Assembly (NCBI GenBank): GCA_020091685.1
Contig: CM034607.1
Coordinates: 3,510,630 to 3,574,629 of the forward strand
DNA from: Lutjanus erythropterus
Lineage: Eukaryota > Chordata > Actinopteri > Lutjaniformes > Lutjanidae
Direction of reading: 5' to 3'
Length of the DNA stretch: 64,000 nt
How positions within the stretch are numbered: the first letter of the stretch is position 1; each line of letters opens with the position of its first letter. A program made the translations under genes and the position numbers. The notes under the pieces are model-generated. The model was given only the letters and a program-made list of their open reading frames with translations, had not been told where the DNA came from and did not search any database. This document shows, piece after piece, positions 22,301 to 35,600 of the stretch.

Positions 22301-25300
22301 CACAGCTACAAGATAAGTTAATGATGCAGGAGCTGCCTTAGTTTCTACTGTCCTTTAAAAGTCCAAAGTCCAAAATAGATTTGCACATAATCAAATTCAC
22401 AGCAACTAAGTGACACGTGGGGACTTTGCACCTGACTGCAACCACAACTTCTGGAAAAAACTTTTAGACATTTCTGTTGGACAGTAAGACAAGAAATTTG
22501 CCAAGTGAACTAAATGTATGACAAGAAAGTCCCAGACATGAAAGTTGAGCTTTTGGCTACACTGTTTGACAGATCTCTGGAAAATACTAAGTGTTAATAT
22601 ATTCTGCTCTCACAGGGACTGAAACAAAAAGCATAATGCTTAATAACAAGAGGAGCACAAAGCTACATAACACTAATTAACACTGAAGAACAGTTAGAAC
22701 GTCTATCAGGTCATCTCAGTTCTATCACAACTCTATCAGGCTGCAGAGAGATTTACACCCACAGTGAGCTGCATTCTGTCTTCACTGGTCCATTGCTGAG
22801 GAAGTAATAATATTACTAATAAAGCAATTTCAGACTGCCAGAAGATTAGAAAGCCCCAACAGGATTTAGTTTCAGTTGGAGTCCCAAGGGGCCATTGAGC
22901 TTGTAAAGCGTACAAGGATGAATTGCTCACAAGTAAAACACCCTCATAATTCAGCCTGTGAGGACCAAAGTGCAGGCGCAGCATGCAGTCTGGGCCCTGG
23001 CCCAGAGCCCAGACCTGGAGGAATGGCCTGGCAGAGCGGGAGAGTCCTACTGTGACACCTGGTCTAGACCAGGTATGAGAGAAAACACTGAAGCACAGGC
23101 TCATTTCTCACTGCCAGGGATTTAATTATCTGATTACTAGACTCAGTGTTAATCAACACTGCAGGCAGAGGATGTAAAACCTCCATTGCTCTCTTATGTA
23201 AGACATAAAGTTTAAAACTCTCTAAAGTGAGATGATAAACCTGTCATCATGGTTATCTTGCCCTGGGCTTAAAGGGATAGCTCACCCCAAAATCAAAAAG
23301 ACACATTTTTCCTCTGGCCTGTAGTGCTATTTATTATCATATTATATCATTATCTGTGTAATAGAAAGAAAGTAGATCCTACATGAAACTGTTCACAACA
23401 AGGTTTGTAGATTATCTTGAGTGACTGGGTCATGATATTTGGAAAGAGACACCGGTTTTGAATTTTTAAAATGCATTTTTTGGTGCTTTGGAGCACCAGA
23501 AGCTGAGTGCCATTTAGCCCCACTATATTGGAAAGAAGGCAGACATCTCTACAGCTGATACTCTGCATCTTTCTACACCAAAGAAATGTAGATGGACTGT
23601 CAACCAGGAGGAAGATAGAGCCCGAAATCACCGGAGTGCATTTTTAAAATCATTGTTCCCTGCATCTGCATCTTTAAAATTCAGTAAGGACCATAGCGCT
23701 GGACAAGCTAGTTAACTGGTTTTTAAATGGCTTGTGCCTTTAATGGGACAATCTACAATGCAAATCTGCAAGTGAAAAACCAATATTTCACTTTTTTATG
23801 TTTTCCAGATAGTTGCTAAATTTGCCTGTCTGCTTTCTGGAGCTGGACAGGCAGCTTATGTTGGGCTTATTGGAGATTTTTGACTGGATCTATCTGCTGT
23901 TGATGGAAATGAGGCTAATGAGAGCGGTCATGCCAAAGCTGAAAGAAACTGAAACGCTCTGTAGAAATGAGAGAGACTACAGAGTTCATCACTATAAGTG
24001 ACATTTTCCACATTACAAGTAGTTATTTGAACCACTGGTTATTAGGACTACCCTCAAAATTCCAAGATGAACACTGCAGCCTCTAGCTGCTGGCAGAACT
24101 CGGGCCAAAAGCAGTTAAGGACTCTGGGTCAAAAAGGACAGACCTGTATGTCTCTGTATGTTACATCCTGTTTTGTATGCCTATATTGTTATATGTTTTG
24201 TTGTCAGTTCGCTCTCATGAGACCAATTCAATGACGTTGTGTGACTAAAACATCTTTCACTTCCCCAGGACAAAACCACTCACGGCCACTTTGACTGAAA
24301 CATGCACAAAAAAAAGAGAAAAAAAACTGAACTGCATCCTCAAAGCCGGGTGGACTAATGAAGACATTTAGGAGCAAACAACAGTGAACTCACTGAACCT
24401 TCAGAGGAGTGCCAGATAACTGCCTGAGGTTGCCAATATCCACACAACACAAAACAACAGGAGAGAGGTGTGTGTACTTTTGTGTGTTTTTATTTTATGA
24501 GGCGGAAAGTGAGGCCTTTTGACCGTTTATTGCAGTTATTGTCAGTTATTGTATTTGCAGAGAGACTGTTTGATAGTAACAAGTAAGGTTTTCTACAGTA
24601 GGCCTCTGATTAATCATGAGTTTGAAACCTAACCACAGACAGAAGGTTCCTTAGCGACAACACAGACAGACGACAACAGTCTAAAACTGGCTCATACTTT
24701 GTGTGTGACTAATAATCACAACACATTTCCAGCAATCGTGTCCAAAGTTACAGTGAAATGGTCTCATGGGTGAAATTGTTGTGCACTAAATGGACACTGA
24801 ACACTGAGATACAGTGGAGGGTATGTCCATCGAAAATTGGTTTTGCCATATTTATAGAATGACAAATCATCATGATACATTTTTACAGAATGTTTTGTTT
24901 GTTAGAATAGGATCTTTTTCTATTCAGCCATAGTAGATGCAGGCTGCTTATCCCAGCTCTGCTCTCACTTTCCCAAATGTTGTGGATTCCGTGGTTTCAA
25001 TTACTGACGAGATTGAAGCATCCTTTCAAAAGACTGAAGAAGAGACTTTGCAACAGTACAATTCTTAAAGGAAGGATTGACAGGATTTGTCCAAGCAATT
25101 TGTTAACACACCAGAAAGATAACTGATTGAGTCTCATTGATATTTTGTGTGGGTACACTGGCCCACAAACAGCAAGATAATGATAAATATGTTTAGATTG
25201 CGAAGTCTCTTCAGATACAGCTGCCACCACACACTTCTTGTGGGTCATAAGCAGTGGGATTATGTTTCTATACATTGTTTTGGGGAAAATGATGCATCGT

Positions 25301-28300
25301 ATACCTTTAATACAATTTAAGATGAAGGAATTATATGGGACTGCAAAGACTTTAGGAGTTAGCACAATACAGCACTATTACAGAGTGCAGTCTCCAACTA
25401 AAGCCTCAAACCTAAGCCTGCGTCCACCCATCCATTTTCTTCTCTTCTTATTTGGGGGTGGGTTGCAGTGGCAGCAGGTTAAGCAGGGTTTTCCTGGCGT
25501 CCCTCTCACCACTGCCACTTTCCAGATCCACCTGGGGATCCCGAGGCATCACCAGGCCAGATGAGCAAAGTATTCCCTCTAGCGATTTCTGGGTCTACAC
25601 CGGGGTCTAAACCCAATTGGACATGACTGGCAAACCGCCAAAGTAAGGTCCCAGGGTTGCATCCTGATCAGATGCCTGAACTATCCCAGCTTGTTCTATA
25701 AATGCGGAGCAGCAGGAGCTCTAGTCCAAACTCCTTCCGGATTTCCAAGCTCCTCATCCTATCTCTAAGACTGAGTGGAGCCACCCTGAGAAGGAAATTT
25801 CAGTCTGTTGTATCAATGATCTTGTTTGTTTTGTCACTATTCAAATGTCATTACTGTCGGTAAGGGATAGATTGAGTGGTAAATTGAAAGCTTTGCTTTC
25901 TGGCTCAGCTCCTTCTTCATAATGATTGTCTGGTACAATGACAATGTTACTGCTTACGCCACACCAACCTGTCTGTTGAACTATTTTATTGTCATGCATG
26001 AAGAAGATCCCAAGAAATTTAGACTCCTTCACTTGGGGCAACAACTTACTCCGCACCCAGAGGGAGAAATCCATTGTTTAACAGAGGACAGCAACAGCCT
26101 CAGACTTGGACGTGCTGACTCTAATGCTGGTCACTTCACACTCAGCTGAAAATCGCCCCAGTGCATGCTGAAGGTCATGGTCTGATGAAGCATGTCATCC
26201 GGAAAAAGCAAAGACATAATTCTACAGTTCCCTGGCTATGTCTTGAGATCCTGTCAATGAATATCACAAACAGGACTGGAGAAAATGTGCAACTCGGCAG
26301 AGTCTAACACCCACTGAAAACATGGTTGATTTTTGCCAAGAATATGGACACAGCTCTTACTCTGAAGGCTGCATTGCTCAGCCCCGGTAGTCCACACTCC
26401 CACAGTAACCGCCAACAGGATTCCTTGGGGAACACAGTTGTAAGCTCTCCACAGAACACATGTAGACCGGATGCTCCAGAGAGACTGCCAGGGTGAAGAG
26501 CTGGTCCACTGATCCCTGGCCAGGATGGATTCAACAATCTGTGCTCCTTAATGTGTAATACAGCCCATTTGTATTAGTAAAATACTTCCTGTCTTCCTTA
26601 CTGCATGTGTCTCAACCATAACATGTCGACTCTGTAGTTCTTCTAAATCAAAGCTAAATAAGAATTATGGTTTTAAAATGTGTACTTTGATTAACATTAA
26701 GAGAACTCTGAGACACTTTAAAAAATAAAATGGCTGTTCACTATGACTCTGCTGTGAAATGACAAAATGTAATATTTTTGACAACTCTGTAAAATGTCAA
26801 CTCCATCATCAGATTTTCCAACTGACAGAGTTTATGTCCACATTTAATAAAGAAATTTAATCACTAGGAGTTTGACCTGTTACAAGGTTTAATAGCCAAG
26901 AGTTTTATATATATTTTTCAGCATAACTGAAGAGTAAAAATCAAAATACGGTTTTGTCCCAATTCTCAAAAATTAGTAAAATACAATGTGTAAAGAATAT
27001 ATTTGCACTATGAAATGAACACATGCTTTTTCTTCTATAGATGTGTATGTGAGAGGGAAACCAAATACAAAACAAAAAACAAAGAAAGATCAAAAATCAA
27101 ACCACTGGAATGTTTTACTATAGAGTGCCTACTGTCATCCAAAGTAATGCAAAGCTTTTGTTCAAAAACTTTTATTCAAATATGCTTTTTTAAGTCCTAA
27201 AAAAGACGTCTTCTGACTTTTGCTCAAAGTGTAAAACTAAGGCATAAAATAGATTTTGGCGAGCTGCTCTGCACCGAGTGAAGCAAAAGATCTGAGAGAA
27301 TGGAAACATTCCTCGTTCACTCTGCAAGAAGAGACTGCAGGGATAGAAGATGAAAAGAGACGGTGCTAATGACTAAGACAAGACAGAAGAGATGGGAAAA
27401 CAGGCAGAAGATCAGTGTGGGAGGCTGGCAGGAGTGAAAACACTGCAATGTGGACTAGCACTTGTCCAGAGGTAACTCATCCTCCTACCACCACCCTCTC
27501 TCTGTCCAAAATACTCTGCTGCTGACCTACTTCCCGTTCCACGGAGCTCTGATTTCTCTGCCAAGGATCCATTTGGTAGCCGATACAAAAAGTGACATTG
27601 CACGTATGCAAACAAGTGTGTAGGCTGGACAGGAACACATCATACCACCCAGGGTGCACTGCTGAACTACAACATTTTCTGGATACGCTTACATCTGCGT
27701 ATTAATGCAGTTGCCCTACATCTCTGCTCGGTAGGAGAGTGGGCGATCTGACTGTGCAGCATACTTCATACATTAGTGCTTCTGTTTGGGAGTTTATTTG
27801 CCCCAGTAATCATGTTGGCAGTGCCGACCTTTACGGGAATGGAGAGCCCAAAACAGAGGATGCTACAAGCTGCTGCATTAAGATATTAACTTCTACTGAA
27901 TGTCATCTGTTGAAGTACAAACAGATCCTCAAAAGACACATGGTTTGTAGAAAGTTATCAGACAACAGTCGATGAAATTAATAAATTATGTGAATTTATT
28001 ATCTCATTAATGACTGAGAAAATAAGCCTTCCAACTAGTTAGTTAGTAACTAGCTAACAAGCTAGTTAGCTGGCTGGGAGAGTGATTGATGAGCAGCCCT
28101 GTGAACAAAAAGCCAGGGGCAGCAAAAGGCACACTGAAGCCTGGAGTGTTATTGTAATCAAGTACTGCTAGCATGGTCCTGGTTTGCCAGCGTGTTTAGC
28201 AGTTAGCTCACAAGATACAATAGATCACCAATGGGGATCTATGAGTAGCTAGTCGCTACGTCATCAAGTGTCACACCCATCCCAGTGGATGGAAATCCCA

Positions 28301-29591
28301 TTGCTCCAAAAAAAAATCCTAACCCTAATATGTAATAACTAATATTTTTGGTGAAAATTTAGTCTTTAAGGATTTACATGTATGAAATATGTGTAATTTA
28401 TGAAATGTTTTGGTTTGCTTTAATGTTATTAGTTTCCAAAATTGAGTTGAGAAAATGTTAAACTTTTCATTTCACAGCATAGGTATAGTGAGCAGCCATT
28501 TCATTTGTTTTTAAGTGTCTCAGAATTCTCTTAATGCTAATCAAAATATACCATAATTAAACCATAATTCTTATTTAGTTGACATGTTATGGTTGAGACA
28601 CATCTGACAGCAATATTATTTCAGAAATGTATCTAAAAATAGAAGGTTTACCAGTATTCCCACCTTTTTTAAACCAGGAAGTGAGACAGGGGTCCTTAGG
28701 GTACAGCTAAGCCCTTTTATGTCTGATTAAATCATGTTTTTGTAAAATCTGATGAAGACTGATAGAAATCTGGGAAACAATTTTTAAGGGCAAGCATTTT
28801 ATGGAAATTCAATTTCAAAACAACTGATTCTGAAGGCTTTTAAAAACATTTTGAATTGTTAAAATTCAAAATTGTGAATTCTTGTGTGATTTCTGGCACA
28901 GAGCAAATTAGGACAAACAAAATTAAAGCAAACCAAAACATTTAATGAATTACATATATATTATATATGTATAGAAATCCTTAAAGGATAAATTTTCACC
29001 AAAAAATGAATTAGAGTGTTGGCATTCACAATTTTTAAAGAAGGGATCAGAATGGGTGATTTAACAAGATTTGTAGTGAAATTTTGCACACTAGTCTACC
29101 AGATAAGCAGAGATTCATGTAATAATGTAATAACTGAATATTTCCAGTCAAGTCTTACTCTAAATGTGGAGAAGAATCTTAAGTTTGTTCGCTATTATAT
29201 ATTGAATATTTTGCTCTTATTAGAACAACGTAAGTCAAGGAGTGATCAGGTTTAACATGAAGGCAGAAGAGCACAAACATCCTCTAACACTGAATGACGT
29301 GGAAAGTTACAGATTTATGTTTCTGTGGAATTTGTCTTCCGGGAAATCTGGCCGTCAACGCTCCCAGCTGGCAGCCAAAATGTGCCAGCATCTTTTCCCT
29401 ACGTTTTTAAAAAAACAATCCGAATCAAAGATGAATATAGTGTATCCTGATTACTGACACTGCTGAGGAGGGCACCCTCCAACCCATAGCAACCACTGTC
29501 ATATTTATAGTAATGAAAGCACAGGAGAGCACTAACACAGTTCAAACCCAAATGTGAGCCTAGAAATAGAAGACATTTACACTCAGGAGGC

Positions 29592-29645
<54 letters not shown>

Positions 29646-32600
29646 ACATCCTTGTTTTACTATATTTGTGGGAAGCCATCATCGACATAATACATTCCCT
29701 AGCACCATCACAACCAAGCACGGCGGTCCCCACAAAGCTTTCGGTCCCCACAAGAACAGTGAGATCTCAGGTTTTGTACCCCGTGAATATAGTGAAACAA
29801 AGCCACCCACACAGTGGAACGAAAGGGGGGAACATTTGCATAACAGCAACACATTAAATAAATGGGAGAGACTTTCTGAGTGCATTTCTCTGGGAGGTGA
29901 CTCATCTCATTTACAATGCTGCAAATCAGAGCAGCCTTCCACACGTAGAGCAGCGCTCCTCACAATCATCCAGGGTGACACGTGCAGGCACAGAGCGGCG
30001 GGCTGCACTGCTCCACTTTACCTTATCGAGAGCCTCCCGATCCAGCAGGTCCTGCACGGCCAGTAACTTGATGCTGCAAACAGAAGGAGGTGAGGATGAG
30101 GATTACATTTTAACACATTTGATACATGTAGATCAACACATCCACACCAAGCAACCCACAAACCACAAACTGTTTCACTGACTGAATCTTATTTGACTGC
30201 TGTGACCACCATTTAATCTGATCAAAACTGTTTAAAGCCACTCTGTAATTTATTATGCAATTATAGCATCTGGTGGAATGAGTGTTGGTTTGCAGAAAAA
30301 TTAGAAAATTGGTCCAAGTCAGTATAAAGTTGTGGGATAGCGGTTTGCACTGCTGGCTAAAAACACAGAGATGCCAAAGACAGAAATTTTTAAAATCTTC
30401 ACTCGGTCACTATGAAATCAGACTTAAAAGCAAAGCCTCAAATTGCTGACCCAGGGGCCATTTCTGCCCCCCCCCCCTCCCTTCAGCCGGTGACATGATG
30501 TTAAAAATATAATACAATATGGATCGCAAAATTATTTTATTACATTTTTTTCTACTTGTTTCATACCAATTTAAACTATCCCTTCATGAATGTAATTGAA
30601 ATAAAAATGCATTGTACATAATTTATGTATTTCTGAAGGATTGCATGTTGCAAGTCACTGATATTGTATGTCCAGAGAAGAATAGCTTGTTCAACAAGAT
30701 TTCTCTATCAGCAGACACAGTGACAGTAGCAAGTTAGCAAGTGACATTCAGTATAATCAGTTATGTGACAAAGTGTAAAGAGTTTTTATTGTATACTCTG
30801 ACAAAAGCACTGACAAAACCAACAGTGCTCAGCTAGACATTTGTATCAGGGGTATTAATGACCAATTCAAAGTGATAACTTGATAAGTTGCTGAGTTTGT
30901 CCAATCACAGCTAACTGATGTACATAAAAATATATGGAAACAGCTGATTGTAGTAATTTTGTTTAGCGTGATGACAATATATTACGAATTGAAAGCGAAA
31001 AAAAAGCCAATTTGAGTTTGAGACCCCTGAGACTTTGCAACTTTGCAACAGTTGGCAGTGACAGCAGCAAGACAATGATAATTACAGGATAATTATTTTC
31101 ATTCCCTAAAATTCTCTTGAGTCTGTTGCTATGAGGACATAAGCATTAGGAAACCTAGCTGAGAGTAAATAGGATGAAACCTAAAGCAGGGAACAACAAA
31201 CGTGTCTCCTTGGTGAAGTACGCTGCGTTTACTTCAAGATTTATTTTGGTGATCTGATCTCTGACTATTATCTTTTACGTGCTGAAACACTGAACCAAGT
31301 AGAGGTTTGCTCACTTTAGCTAATATTAAAAGTTATTACAGCACTGATACTGATAGAAATGCCTCAGATACAGCCTCAAATGCTGGTTGGGGTTGCAGCC
31401 TTTCCCAATGGGAAACAGCTGTTTTATAAGCCAAATATCGCTCCTTCCATCTCAACCAAACTCCTCTGGGAAAAAACACAGTCTATATTTATATTTCATT
31501 TACAGTAATGTAAGTACAGGTCTGTGTCATCAAAATATATACATGGGGTTTAGTGTTTTGCTTTTGTTTTTTTATCAAATTGTGGTATTTCACTGGTATT
31601 GGTACCAACAACTAAAACATTGTGACATCCCTAGTCATACCAGACCAAGTAAGGCCGTAGCTGCAAATTCCTTTTGTGTATTAGAGTGACTAAAGGTTTG
31701 TTTTGTTGCTTAAAAATTCAACCTTTTTTTTTTTAAAAAAAGAGGAGCGTTGAGTAATTTCCTCTTTCAAAAGTTACATAGTCTTTAAACCCAGGCATTT
31801 TAATGCAAATTCCTTTTGTTCATGCTTAAAAAAACATTAATATCCCACTGAATAATCTAAATGTTAGCTTTTTTTTAACAAACTAAAGAACCTGCCCTTC
31901 AGCCTTTAGTTTCAACCAAGACAAAGAACAAGAAAAAAAATCCCATTACCCAAATAAACTCAAACATCATTAAAATTCATAAAATTCAAGGAGAGGATGT
32001 GTCAGTACTACCCACGCTGTTTGAGGGTTTCTAGGACACAACAGAAATGAGTGCTGAACATCGAAGATGGAGACCAGACACAGTGAGCATCTTTTGGATC
32101 AACACTTTAAAGGGAGACAGTTTTTGACTTGGATGCAGATATGGTAGTATTGGTGTTATTTGATTTTACTGTAAGCTGTCTGTTACTGAAATTTCTGCCT
32201 TCAACCCAATAAATGGAGTTTTGTCTTTGGTGCTCACAGTGAGGAAAATTTAGATCTACAAATTCAACAAGAACTCATCTTTCCAGAAACAGACCACTGT
32301 TTCTCTGAATTATTCCACTGGCCTTGTTGTAAACAATTCTCAGAAGAACAATTTTCCACTGAGGAAACAGTGTGCTGTAATTTGAGTCTGAGAACTGAAC
32401 CTTTAAAGGAATAGTTCAGACAGATCTTTGCAGTGTGGTTGTATGAGGTACTTATCCATAGTCAGTGAATTACCAACAGTAGATGGACTTCAACACGGCA
32501 ATGTACTGCTGTGAACAGGGTCAGCAGCAAAATGTATTTTAAACACTTTTATAAAATCAATATCAGTTTAAGAGCATGGTATATTTAGAATATTTTCACA

Positions 32601-35600
32601 GCTTTACTTTGTTGTCAGATAGCCTTTTCTGACAGGAAACCGCTGTTACCTAAGCCAGAGATTAGTCTCCAAACCAACCAGACTCCATTAGCAAAAAGAG
32701 TCACTTTACCTCGCAGAGCATGGGGGCTGTTCGTCTACTGCCACCTCGATCGATTAGTTTGTTTGTGCTGTTGTATGACTTTGGTGAATCCAAACTGAAC
32801 GTTTACAACACCAAAGTCACAGAGTAACACAAACAAACTAATTGACTGAAGCAACAGTTGACCAGCAACTCCCATGTTCTGTGAGGTAAAATGACTCTTT
32901 TTGCTACTTGAGTCTGGTTGCTTAGGAGAGAGTGATATTAGACTTAAATAAAGTCCCGCTGGATGTCAGAGAGCCTTTCAAATGTTGTGAAATGGTTCAT
33001 TTTACACACCAGAGTATGAATAAGTACCTCATACAACTACACTTCAAACAGTCCTCTGAACTATCCCTTTAAGGCCAAGTATTCTAACACCTTTAATTCA
33101 ACCCGATAGTTTGTCATACCTTTCACATTTAATCTCTTTACAGTAAAGATTCTTTTATGTACTGTTTTATACAATTTTGTGTAATTTACTGTGACTTCAT
33201 ATTTAAAGTGCATTACATTTTTTCTTTCAGATTATCTACTCAGTAATGTTTTATGATTTTATTTTATGTACATTCAGGCTATTTTTTTTATTCATTTTTC
33301 TTTGTTTACAAGTTCAAATAAAAAAAATGAAATAAAGATTATTAAACCTGGAAATTAAGGATGAACAGTTTTGAAAAAATATCTAATTGAGATTATTCTG
33401 ACTGATTGTGATATGAGTTTCAATATTAGAGGTAATGATTTTCACATTGTTATCCTAATTTTGATTGAAAAACATGTTAAAATGACTATGATGTAATTTT
33501 TGCAGGAATCTGTACCAAATGAAGATTAAAAAAAAAAAAAAAAGTCTGTACAGTAATTTTGTGCAGCTCTAATGGAAATATTGGATATCTATACAGTGTT
33601 TAACATATACAGTAACATTTGATAATGCTGAAACCAGGGTATTCACACAGTAGTGATATGTTGTGTAACAGAGATACAGAGAGTGTTGACACAACAGATA
33701 CAAGTGGCACTGCCCAAACTGGATCCTCAACATAATAAACAGCACGGCTCCTCGGGGCAAACTCACTATTTTTTGAAACTGGCAGTGAGCTGAGAAAATC
33801 TGACTAACTCTTACTGAGGGACTTTGGACTGCTGTCCTCAATTCCATCTGCCAACATGTTATTGCACTGCGAAGGAGGGGCCTTTACAGACCAATAAACA
33901 TTTATCTGTTTACTTTTTAAATGATTTTCCAGACCAACAGTCAGCACAATAAAAAGCAATACATTTCCCTCCTGCCTCTGTTTGGCTCCGGAGAGGAACT
34001 GCTTTGCGATGCAATTTGCGACAGAAGTGAGGGAAGCATTCCTCAGTATTTCATTTGGATTAACGTCTTTTAAAAATGGCCTCCGCCGCACATGAAGAAA
34101 AGTCTTATAATAAGAAGTAAATCAAATAAGTTCTCCAAATCCTGCTAGTTGACACCCACAATCTTCCAGAGCTCAGACTGAGCTGCTTATTACATTAGAG
34201 CCAGAAGTGAAAAACTGCTGCCTCATTGAGTTACACAAGGCATTATTCTAATACACACTAACACACACCACCAGCTCAGTTTGCAGGACCATATGCTGAA
34301 CTGATTCAGTGTGGTGCAACACACTGAAATGAAGGTGGTGGCAGTGCTTTGACCCCGTCCACCTCTAACCTACTAATCCCAAATCAGCCACACAGAAAAT
34401 CACATTGCATAACAGTCTTTTCTATTAGTGAAGTGCTGCTGCTGCTGCTGGGCATCACAGCAGCTCCACTGCCGCTCCGCACTGACTCACATTCTCTTAG
34501 CTGACTGTTCTGCCGGGGCTCAGTGACCAGCACCAGCACTGTGTGTAATATAATCAGTCAGCACTTGTGAAGGAGAGCGCAGAGCGGTTACAACACAAAT
34601 CCTCTGCGTGGTCGCACACATGGTGCAAATGCTGCGAAGCCGTCAAGGGCAAATTCAGACACGTTCTGTGCTGGTGGACTCAACTGCCATGTTGATGCTG
34701 TTGTGTAGCACTCAGGTCTGAATGTGTTTTCCTTCCTGTTACCATTTCTGATACCTGATCTTTTGTTGTCATCATTGTCTGATGCTGAGTACAGATCTGG
34801 TACCGGTGCGTAAAAAATATATATACAGTAAATCACTCATTCTAGCATGAATTGGGACAAAAGTGTATTTTGTGGAGGTTTGATTTTTGCTCTTCAGTTA
34901 TGCTGGAAAATATATTTTAAAAGGTCAAACACTTGGCTATTAAACCTTGTAATGGGCCAACCTCCTAGATGTCAGCTCCCTGAGATGGAAAATCTGATGG
35001 AGTTGACTTTTTTTTTTTTTTTTCATTTCACAGCATAGTTGTGGTGAGCAGATATTTAATTTTTTAAAGTGTCTCAGAGTTCTCTTAATGTTAATCAAAA
35101 TACACATTTTTAAACCATAATTCTTATTTAGCTTTGATTTAGAAGGACTACAGAGTTGACATGTTTTGGTTGAGAAACATCTGATAGGAATATAATAGAA
35201 AAGTTTACCAGGGCTTGAGCAGCATTCCTGCCTTTTTTAAACCAGGAATTGAGACGGGGTCCTTAGGGTATAGATAACCCTTTATATGCCTGATTAAATC
35301 ATGTTTTTTGTAAAAATCTTACGGAAATCTGGAATACAACTTTAAAGGGCCAAATTTTCATTAAAATTTAGAACAAAGATGATTATTTAATCAGTAAATG
35401 TTGCTAGTTTTAGATTTTGGAGGCGTTTAACACATTTTTAAATTGTTTCAAATTGTGAATTCCTGTCTGGGACAAGGATGTTTCCTCTTTTTTTTACACA
35501 GTATACTAGTAACCCTGTATAGACATGATATGATAACTATTGTTGTTGTATGGCCTGGCTCAAGCTAAAAAAAAGTGCATATATGGGATGCTGCTGGGAG

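Noticed and set aside
22736-23104. 122-codon minus frame
   Set aside because: It has no family resemblance or splice-bounded structure and lies inside eepd1 intron 2. Kept only as a note that the region is GC-richer.
29554-30066. 170-codon plus frame with a His-Thr run
   Set aside because: It starts in a CA microsatellite and runs antisense over eepd1 exon 2. There is no protein-like character outside the repeat.
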